This document shows positions 44,551 through 53,646 of a stretch of DNA of 64,000 nt, piece after piece; within the stretch, counting starts at the first letter, position 1, and each line of letters starts with the position of its first letter. Origin of the DNA: Mastigamoeba balamuthi. Taxonomy: Eukaryota; Evosea; Mastigamoebida; Mastigamoebidae. Made by a program: the position numbers and the translations under genes. The stretch lies in the NCBI GenBank assembly GCA_902651635.1, contig CACRSC010001920.1, positions 432,614 through 496,613 of the forward strand. The letters are read 5' to 3'. A model generated the notes under the pieces. The model had not been told where the DNA came from. It did not search any database and saw only the letters and a program-made list of their open reading frames with translations.

Positions 44551-46991
44551 ATGGAGAACTGCACCACTAGTTCAGCTTCCTGTGCTCCAGTGAGAGACAC
44601 TGAGGCCCCTGTGGAACGTGATGATTCTCTTCCCTCACCACTGGCTCATGTTCCAGGCAACGAAAGTAGTGGCTCGGCAGAACATGATCGAATTCTTGGT
44701 GCGGACGCAGGTTTCTCTGGCGAGAGACGGACACAGATAGAAGAGCCATCGGGAACAGCAGCAGAGGCCACGCCACTGGACTGGCCAGTCTGGAGTGCAC
44801 GCGAATGTGCTGCACAGTGGTGTACCATGCTGTTAATGAATGAGGTATCTTTGGGTCCCTTTTACTTCCGTCATAGATCACTTATGTTGTTGGTGATAAC
44901 CCTCCTGGGGGACAGGAGACTGGGTCAGTGAGATGCCCATCACTGAGTCTGCTGATGCCGAAGGTCTGTGGCTCGACCAGCCCACTGCCACGTATCTAGT
45001 TATTCCTGGAATCGACCAGGAGTGAGGGACTGAGTCCCGGGCACCCTGGGGCCTGAAATGAGGCCCGTGTGGCAGTACTCCCCCAAACACTCTTTTTTTA
45101 AGGGAGGGGGGCAAGAGAGGCTCTCTTGGCGGAGGCAAGCAGTGCCTGCTGGCAGCAAATATTATGTACTGGTAGCATAAAACATTATATGCTGCCAGCA
45201 TATACCTCGGGCTTCCTCTTCTTGGGGGTGCTTGGCACAGATGGCGTGGTGACATCAGCTTGTAGAACAACCCAAACAATTTTTGAAAATGATGTCATCT
45301 GCTGCCAGCACATAATATCTGCCAGTGGCACAGCTACAGACATAGCAGTGATAGAAGCCAAAGATGGTGCCTGGCCTATTCACAGTAAGTACAAGTGCAG
45401 TACACATGTGCACCAGGCTCAACTGGGCCCAGCCAACATCCCAGATGGTGACCCAGTTGGCTCAGACTTGTGCCGTGTTAGGGCACTTGAGGCCCAGGTC
45501 AGAAACCTCAGGCATCAGAACAGGCGGCTCAGCACTCAGCTGAAGGTGTACAAGAGCATCAATAGATGGAATCCAGCACAGGTGCATGCTGTGAAACACG
45601 AGCTGCAGAGTGCCGTGGAACCCACAGGGCTGACGGAGGCCACGTTTCCTCAGTACATTACTGCACTGAGGCAGATGATGCCCAGCTTAATGCTTGTTCT
45701 GTGCTCTCTCCTGGGCTATAAGGACTCAGCCCCTGACAATGACCTGGCCATGCATGTGCTCACCAGATACATCATCTGTGTGCACAGGTATTCACAGAGA
45801 AAGGACGTGCACTTAATCATGTTGCTTTCCAGCCATCTGTGGAGCCATACAACTCCTACAGCCATATGGGACCTGTTTCATCAGCTTGACTCATGTACGA
45901 TCACAAAAACAATGACAAATAAGCTGAAGAAGGCCAGGCATAAGCAGGCCATGCTGCAGAAACACTGTGTGCAGGTTGCAGATAACTTGCAGGTGGCTGT
46001 AGGGTGCGGTTTCCAGTATCTGGACAGGCATTCCACGATGCTGCATGGTGTGATGTGGGGGGGAATAGTACCCAATGACGACTACCTCCAGAGAGTGTAG
46101 TCAGACATGCTCTATGCACTTGCAGTACATTTGTTTTTGTTACATTAGTTTTCCGATCTGCTGCCAGCATATAATAATTCTTTGCCAGCAGCACATAACT
46201 ATATGCTGGCAGCACATGCTATGTGCTGTGCTGATAGAGCATGTTCTGGCATCTCACTTTGCATCACTCCAGCAATGTACTGACCTGCCTGGTTTTTGCA
46301 GAAGGATGTGGTACTTCCCAACGTACTGCCCAGGGGTGTTCTGCCCTCAGAACAGCCAGTCACTTGATGATGTTCAGCCTACTGTGGAGTTGTGTGCAAT
46401 GTACTGCCCACTGGTGTCACACTTTCATGTCCTGCCTCTCGAGTGCAGCTTCTGCACATTTGCGTGGATGTCTCTGTCTGGAAGCTCTCTGTCATGCCCA
46501 CGACCTGTCAAGGAGGTACTGGGAGAGGTTTTTCATCGGGCTTTCTTCTGGGGGATGTACTGCAACCAGACGGGGTGCCCTCTGTCAGTTCTTCCTGTGG
46601 AGAGCTGCAACAGGCATCTGTTCACACTCATCAGCTGCCAGATGTGGACTGGTGGCAGCACAGAGTCTGCAGACTGCCTCTTATATGGACATGGTCCGTT
46701 TCGTGGACTCACTTGGAAGTGGCCACAGGAGGCATTGGTGCCCAGCTGCCCCTGATGTCAGTGTTCAAGGGTGACCAGCAGGTGTTCTCGAAGCTATGGC
46801 GAATGTGTGACCAGGACGACAGCCCACTGCACAGTACAATCATCCTGTCACTGGCTGGCTGGCACCAGATGAAGACAATGGCCTTTGCAATCGGGGAGAT
46901 GTCAGACTGCCTCATTACCCCCACTCTGGCTTTTCTGGGTTGCAAGGGAACAAAGGACATGCTCAAGAACTCCATTCAGCTGAAATCATGA
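44551..46991 (+). CDS. Degenerate or multi-exon transposon-like protein gene in the AT-rich core
   Basis: A first exon starts at the ATG at 44551 (MENCTTSSASCAPVRDTEAP) and ends at a possible donor after WPVWSARECAAQWCTMLLMNE near 44845. A long frame to 46100 carries a heptad-like stretch (RALEAQVRNLRHQNRRLSTQL) and a helical region with MLVLCSLLGYKDSAPDNDLA and MLLSSHLWSHTTPTAIWDL. A further frame to 46991 holds LPDVDWWQHRVCRL, LPLMSVFKGDQQVFSKLWRM and IILSLAGWHQMKTMAFAIGE. The GDQ followed later by G-W-H resembles the order in DUF6589-type transposon proteins, but only loosely. Stops separate the frames. Whether introns join them or the gene is dead cannot be decided here. Confidence 0.4.
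45148..46235. repeat. Flanking arrays of an 11-bp near-palindrome TGCTGSCAGCA
   Basis: The motif or close variants, usually followed by CATAT or AATAT, occur near 45148, 45190 and 45300 on one side of the 45.3-46.1 kb frame. On the other side they occur near 46158, 46185 and 46205. The motif does not stand out elsewhere in the core. Clusters on both sides of a transposon-like frame resemble subterminal protein-binding repeats. Confidence 0.5.
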
Positions 46992-48250
46992 ATGAACACA
47001 GTGCTCTAACCAGTTGTCATTCTGACCATGGATGAGGCAGTCCAGGCAAGGACTGACTGCCTGGAGCTCATGTACTTCACCATGCCGTTCTGGGACCCAA
47101 CAGAGAACACAGTGCAGATGCAACCACAACACTGACTGCTGTTGCAGCTGAGGTGGGTCACCTCAGCCGTCTCAGCAAGAGGGGACGTGCTGTGGATGGC
47201 CCCAAAGCCATGCTGAATGCTGTGAGGAGCATCAAGGACAAGATCAAGGGAGCCAAGCAGGCCAGCAAGGAAACGTCTTCTGCATCTGAAGACGAAGTGA
47301 ATAATGTAATTCAAGGACCCCTAAGATACCTGACCGGGGATCAAGATTCCGAGTAGGTCTTCAGTTGCCTGAGATATACAGCTACACAATGAATAACATC
47401 TACCTCGAGAAGGTGAGGCTGTTTTACACGAGCAAGTGAAAGACCATGCATGCATCTCTCATTGTATTGCAATCTTGCTCAAATATTATCCTCTCAGCTG
47501 CACCACTGACATGAAGACCACCACGGAAGGTCAAAATGCATCTTTGAAGATGCTTTTGGGGTATGGGAAGGTGGAAATGGCTTTTTACAGATTAATGCCT
47601 TTTTGCCATCATCAAGAACAAGACTCGGCTCATTCTGATACCACTTCTCATCTGTCTACCACCATGCAACCAGGTACTACATACATTTGGGCTCCCATAT
47701 GGGGCAACAGACCCAGCTTAATTTATTATAGGAGGCTACGCATGCCAATTGCATCAATTCACATGTGTCTGGGCACTGTTTGGAATTACCACAACTGCAA
47801 GTGTTCTACAGGATGCTCTCACGTACTCTCATGCAAACTGCAACTCAATAGCGCTGCAGGCAGACTGTAATAGGAAAAAGAGAGCATGTGGAAATGCCAC
47901 AGCCAATGATCCACCACAGAAAAACCCTAGAAATGTCCAGTGGAACGGTGCCATCATTAGGAGAGCCTTCCTCAGAGTCATCTGGGCATAACAGTGACCA
48001 TTCTGCACTGGCTGCAGCTTCCTCTCAGTTAGGCATGATTGGCAGTCACGTTTATACTGCAGGTCAGTCCCCTGCAGCATTGGAAGCCTCTGTGGCAGCC
48101 ATTGGGAAAAGTGACAAGCCACCAGAGACAAGTAATAGCCATGATGACCACGTGTGCTTCTGCTGTCCTTGCTTCTTCCTCACTGAAGCCAGTTATTCAC
48201 TGGCACAGTTGTTTCTGATCAAATCTGATAAAAACGGTTAAGTACAGAGG
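46992..48250 (+). other. AT-rich core: scattered short frames, transposon-like
   Basis: A frame ending near 47354 (GHLSRLSKRGRAVDGPKAML and on) and one at 47436-47870 (CTTDMKTTTEGQNASLKMLL) look protein-like. The second loosely recalls the TSN-x-x-ES-x-N motif of MULE-type transposases. Neither has clear exons to either side. They may be further parts of the protein begun upstream. Confidence 0.3.
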
Positions 48251-50927
48251 CAGGAAGGAGCTCTCTTCTGGTAGGTGCCTCCAAACCCCATTGTACTCAT
48301 GGCGGTCATGGGGACAGAAGACGTCATCATGGTGTGCTAGAGGCAGAGCAGCTCACTGACAGAACGTGAAAATCTGTGCTTATAAAGAGCATGACTCAGT
48401 CTACCTCTTTTGGCTGTTGGAAATGTATAGAAGGAAGGCCATTTAGTAGATTGGTCTGTGAGAAGTTGTTAACAGTGCATCATTCCCAAGATTTGAGCAT
48501 AATGGAATGTTGCGAACATTTACGCAACGAAATGACATCATTTATGCAATCTGGTGCACAATGTCAGTCTTCAAGCTAGTTTAGCACCCATTTTTGAGAC
48601 ATGGGTGTTTCTCTCAAGGATTTGCACTGCTTATCTGTCTTACAGGAGGAGTATTAACCCATTTATGGCCAGTACTGAATATATGGAGTGAACCCCAAAC
48701 ATGCACCCCCAAGAAGATGCTGGCCTTCTGGGCATACAGAATCTACATCCAGGAACACTCTACATTCATCAACCACGGGGCTCTGAAGCAGGACAGTCAT
48801 GCCAGACCCAGTGCATTCCCTCTTCCAGGTCAGATTTTAAACCCAGCACCAATCAGAATGTGGTTATACTAACAATTCTCGTGGTTTCCCAATCACTGTT
48901 ATATTCGACCTACAATTGCTTCAGGCACTCAGATTCAGTAAAAAGAAAGACAGAGTGCTCTATTGTTGTGGGATCACTTACTCTGGACGAAAAACTGAAG
49001 AAATGGTGGGAAGCAAGTGCAGTCGAAACCAACAATCTGGGCCAGTGGACCTCATTGATAGCCAGAACACAGGGTTCGCCTTCGATTCTTATTCAATCCC
49101 CATGCAGACTGTGGTGCGCCTTCAGAACACCAACTGGCCTTTCTGTATCACGTTCATTTCTTTTCTTTCTGGGAAATTCACCCTGGAATCTGTATCATGC
49201 CCCCCTCGCATTTGAGACTCGCCTTGTTCAGGTGTCTTTGAAGATTGTTATTGGCTCTGTAGTGATCTGTGTCCTTAATCTCCTAAAGAACAACTGACCA
49301 GTGTTATGTACTGATAGCATCTACAGTGTCCATCAAAACGACCTTCCTGGTCACATTCTTCGTTTGAAAATTGCAATTTCCACTTTGTTAACAGACTCAA
49401 AGAGAGATACGAAAATGCTTATCCCTAGTATTAAACAAGTCTTCATTGCTCTTTTCACTTGCTGCGAACAGCAAGGAACAGAATTCAAATTAGTGTGATA
49501 CTCTCTACTTCAAGCCTCTTCTACAATGAGCAAACGGTGTACCAATTGATTGTTTTCTAGGATTTCGCATTGAAAGTAGAGCCTGTAGGAGTCCTGAATC
49601 ATTATCAATTTGCTTTTGATCAGGACTGCATGAGATGCAGATAACAATTATGTTCTCTTTTCACTTCTTAGAAATCTGACTTCATTACTACGAGATATCA
49701 TCCTGAAACGATGATATTTGATTTTTACGAGATATCAGCCTTCTGCAAAGACCAATATCTGAATCTCTTTCCAAAAGAACATTCTGGACAAAGGGAGTAG
49801 TAATGTATGTAAATGTGATACATTCCAACTTCACTGAGTTTTTCTGTGAAATTATGTATGTTTCCCAATTTTTATAGAAAACCAGTCACACATTCAGCCT
49901 GCCTGCATATTTTAAAGTCCTTTGCACAAACCGGGCTTCTTTGCATTGTCAGATCTTTTGTTTTCATCTACCAATACAAAATGTTACCTTCAAAGAACAC
50001 TATTCCAATTCCTTATCTGGTTCTTCTTAGCAAACTGCAATCGTCTTTTTCCATGCTTTATAATGAGTAGTGTTTACAACAATAACTGTACATTATCTAG
50101 ATCTACTTCTTTTGTTCTGAGCTGTACTGTTAAGAGTGATACCTGAATACCCTAATATTTGAGTATGACTGGTATTTGATGTAATTCATGCAAAACAGAT
50201 TTCTGTATCTTTGAAAATTACTTTTTTTACTCTGTGTGATTACTCTTCATCCTCCATGTGGGCCTGACCAGTCACAGGATTGCTCTTTTTGTATCCACTT
50301 CAACATACTTTGCAGCTGTAGTAACAGCTATATTCGGGCCCTTCATGTGAATCTGAACAAACCACAATACCCTAATGAGCTTTTATGAAAGGACCGTTTT
50401 AGTTCTGAGCTATTTGCTGTGAGAAATATCAAAATTTGAATAAAATCCATAAGGGATCAGCATTATAATTCTATCCAATTTCCAATGTTACTTCCATTTG
50501 TCATATTTAGATTCAAAGCACTGACCAGGGAGCTCGTATTGATGCAGTCTGTACTACTCAGCAGCTGTCAGTGAATGTCCCAGTGAGTGGAAGATCCCTT
50601 TCCATTGTGCTGTGTGCAAGGACCATCTCCCAGTCGAAGTGACTGAGTGCCTGGCTGTTCGTGTCCAAGACAAGGAAGAGTGGGAAGCCATGCACAATAA
50701 GCAGACAGAAGAAACTAGTATCCCTGTTTGGGACCCGAACAAGAAGATAGAAAAGAAATGGCTAAGATCGTCTCAGCTCAGGCCTTCTTCAGGGAAGCCA
50801 TCTGTACGTTGCCTCCTCCCCTTGGGCAGGCTCTGATAACAGGTTCAACAGGCCATTGCCCCAGGATGGTTGGAGGATATAAGGTGATGTTCGCTGCAGT
50901 CGATGACATGAACAAGTTGTCAAGCCG
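48251..50927. other. Very AT-rich stretch without a supported gene
   Basis: Composition is much lower in GC than the rest of the window. Frames at 48594-48872 and 50612-50836 are short and unrecognised. A small direct repeat TACGAGATATCA occurs twice near 49688 and 49728, with GATATCATC/GATGATAT forming a short hairpin between. No start-to-stop gene can be supported. Confidence 0.45.
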
Positions 50928-51605
50928 GAAGCCCGCCTCACACGCAAATAAAAAAACCCCATTTTCTGCCCTCGGAGAGTCGGAGAGTGTAGGGCATCGA
51001 CACTGCAGGGGCCGCTGCGTGGTGTCCTACCGGTGGCGGTGCTCGGGCCTCTTTCCCCTTGACTCTCTGTGCCATTCACTGTGCATGCCCACCATTCCAT
51101 CAGATCATTGTTTTGGAGCACACGCCACCCCGCACACAGGGAGAGCAGCCGCACCTACCTAAGCCGGCATTGGCCTGGTGCGGTGCTCATTTGCTTCACC
51201 CGGCCCTTTGGTTGTCTTCCGGCCGGCCACCGAGAGACCGCCTGAGGGGCAGGCTTGGCGTAGTATGGCTTTTTACCCACAGCTGCACTTTGTGCCATAC
51301 ACCCTGTGTGCGGCTCAGATATTAGGCCCCGCGACGTCACTCAAGTATCTGGCCTTTTCTGCCCTGGTTTCAGGTGTTATGGGTGTGGTCCAAGAAAAGA
51401 CGCGGAGTGGGCCAAGCAAAACAAGCCGAGTGGTTGCGATGTAACCTCTGGGGAGAGGAGGAAGTGCCTCTCGAACGTGTGTGCGTGTGAGTACATGGTG
51501 AACCGGGCACAGCCCAAGCCCACTCACGATCTGCAGGCCTGCTCTGAGGGAGGGGTGGAGCTGCTACAGCACGGCTATCGTGTGTGCGAACCCCGACCCG
51601 GCAGA

Positions 51606-53138
51606 TCAGTAGCGAGGGTACGCGAGCTGGGACTTCCTCGCGGGGTCGTTGGGCCTCCAGAAGGTGGGACCCGGAGCTGCGGGGGCCTCGCTGTGCTGCT
51701 CCCTCTCGCCTGCCTCTGCGCCAGCCACCCCGCTGCGTGAGCGATGCCCGCGGGTGTGTTGCTGTTGGGTCGACGCACTCGGGGCCGCGGCTTGGCGGGG
51801 CTTGGCGGCGTCGGCGGGGGGCTTGACCGGCCCGCTCGCCCCCCCGCTCGGCTTGCAGCGCGCGGGCTGGCGGTCCTTCTTGGGCACCGCTGCCGCCGCC
51901 GCCGCCACCGGGGAGGCAGCGAGCGCGCGGCTGGGCGCCCTTGCTTCCGCTGCTGCCGGCGCAGGCGCCGCTGCGACCGAGGCCGAGGGCTGCGCCGCGG
52001 GCCGGGGCTTGCTGACCCCCAGCCTGCTCATCGACGGCGTCAGGCCCGTGCTCGCCGGGCGCTTGCCGGTCTTCTGCGGGGTCGTGGGCTTGCCGCCGCC
52101 GTTGCCGGGCTCGTTCTCGGCCTCGTCGCTGTCCGCCATGTCCGCGTCGCTCTCGGGCTCGCGCTGCTCGCGCTGCTCGCGCTCCGCCATCGCCTTGGCC
52201 CTCTTCTGCGCCACAGATGGGCGATGAATCGCATTGCCAGACGCTTTGCGCTCGATGGTGGTTGGGACCGCAGTCCCGAGTTCGAAGGGTGGGGGGGACC
52301 GGAAGGTCTGCAGCGGAGAAAACGGAAACCCCGAAAAATCCCCCTCGTAATCTCGATATTACGGGGTGCGCTCTCTCTCTGGAAATGAGCCCCCGTCTTG
52401 TTGTGCGACTGACTGGGCTGGCGCACCATCGACGGAGCCAGGACGGCCTTGGACATCGCTGCGCCTCTGGCCCGCACCGTCTTGGCGCGCGCCAGCAGCT
52501 CGGGGTCAAAGTGACCCACGCCGCTGCCGGGGCTCCTGCCCTGCTCGATGTTCCGTACTTCCTCAAAGTCCTCCAAAGTCATGGGCGTCGTCGCCCCGGG
52601 CGGCCCCTTCCTGCTCGCGACCCACCTTCTTGCGCGCTCCTTGCAGAGCTCGTCTACGTGCCACACGTAGGCCGCTGCGGCGCCGTGCGCGTCGGGGGCC
52701 TTGATCAGCTCGGTGGCGAGCATCACCTGGTGGGGGGGCGGGGGCTCCGCGGTTAACTGGGGCTGCTTCGGGGGGGCCCTGCGGGCGAGGAGCGATGGCG
52801 GCTGGCAGAGGAGGGAGGGGGGCGAGGGACTGCGTGCGCACCTGGTGGTCGACGATGCGGCGCAGGTCCTTCCTGGCCTTGATCTCCCAGCGCTTGTCGA
52901 CGGGATGGCCCACAAAGCCCCCGACGTAGGGCAGTATCCTCTTGACTGCCAGGCGGATCTTCTTCTCGTCTTCCTTCGCGGCCTTGACGAGGCCCACCGC
53001 CCTCGGCGACCACAGCGCCAGCNCCTTCTCGTCTTTCGCGGCCTTGACGAGGCCCACCGCCATCGGCGACCACAGCGCCAGATTGGTGGTCGCCGCCGCC
53101 AGCCACCTGGCGTACTCGCTGTACCCGTTGTCGGCCAT
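51606..53138 (-). CDS. Unknown-family element gene, copy 3
   Basis: Same gene as copy 2 in the opposite arm. The ATG is at 53138 (MADNGYSEYARWLAAATTNL) and the stop at 51606-51608, with the same three introns and the same FWRPNDPARKSQLAYPRY end. Exons 2 and 3 translate identically to copy 2. Exon 1 is interrupted by the N at 53023: the codons for LALWSP(R/M)AVGLVKAAK occur twice with small differences, so the true exon is probably uninterrupted. Differences from copy 2 in the first 40 residues (S to R, K to N, R to M) lie on the 5' side of the N and may come from another allele. Confidence 0.7.
52961..53081. repeat. 60-bp repeated piece around the N at 53023 (likely unmerged overlap)
   Basis: About 52961-53022 and 53024-53081 both read TTCTCGTCTT...TTCGCGGCC followed by TTGACGAGGCCCACCGCC and CGGCGACCACAGCGCCAG, with two or three differences. 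The pattern matches the other two N positions. Confidence 0.75.
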
Positions 53139-53328
53139 TCTGATCGCCCGTGCGTGGGAGTGTTGCGAACGGAACTGGTTTGGGGGCTCTCTGAGATCAG
53201 AGCAATAAAGTTCTGTGCTACTCACCGGGGCGGGAGACAATTGATCGGGAGGAATCCTGACGTAGGTCCAGCAGGATTTTTCCGCTGACGTCAGTTGTTC
53301 TCGCAGATTTTCCGTACCATTCGGCAGA

Positions 53329-53646
53329 CCTTGGGCGAGTGCCCTGTACTCGCCACTCGTTCAGGCTTGATTGGTGGTCTTGAACTTGGAGGTACTCGGG
53401 TAGGGCGCGTCTCGTAGCTTGGAAGTACTCGGGGTCGTGGCCAGTCTTGACGCAGATATCGGCTCGGATGGTCTCGGGTGTAGGAGATCGGAAGATAGAG
53501 GGGCCTGCAGCGTCCGGGGCGATTGTTCTTCAGACCTCGGTCAAAGCCCCCCCAGCCGGGCTCGCTTGGTTGTCCTATTTCACAGGCGGTATTCTATTCA
53601 CTTGCGAGCCTTTGATAGCGTGCTCTGCCCAGTTCTCCCGGTTCTC
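53329..53646. other. Spacer between the inverted repeat and the LRR gene
   Basis: This covers the flank of the right arm and the 3' side of the minus-strand LRR gene. No coding motif is seen. Confidence 0.4.

Larger units (their letters stand above)
41866..53328. mobile_element. Composite inverted-repeat structure: two 2.3-kb arms around an AT-rich core
   Basis: The left arm (41866-44198) and right arm (50928-53328) are reverse complements. The protein-coding frames in the two arms translate identically over most of their length, so identity is close to complete. Each arm holds one copy of the unknown-family gene, with the genes pointing inward and sharing the 3' segment that ends in the run of T/A next to TTTGCGTG. 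The 6.7 kb between the arms is strikingly AT-rich compared with the flanks. The outer ends are both near CCGTACCATTCGG; flanking target duplications were not evident. The right arm contains the N at 53023, so assembly error must be excluded. Confidence 0.65.
50928..53328 (-). repeat. Right arm of the inverted repeat
   Basis: Reverse complement of 41866-44198, with a 60-bp repeated piece around the N at 53023. Confidence 0.85.

Noticed and set aside
44935-45000. Possible tRNA-derived SINE head near GGCTCGACC
   Set aside because: No cloverleaf can be drawn and no second copy was noticed in the window.
44199-50927. AT-rich core as an integrated large DNA virus
   Set aside because: No capsid, polymerase or packaging ATPase-like frame was seen; the protein-like frames look transposon-like instead.
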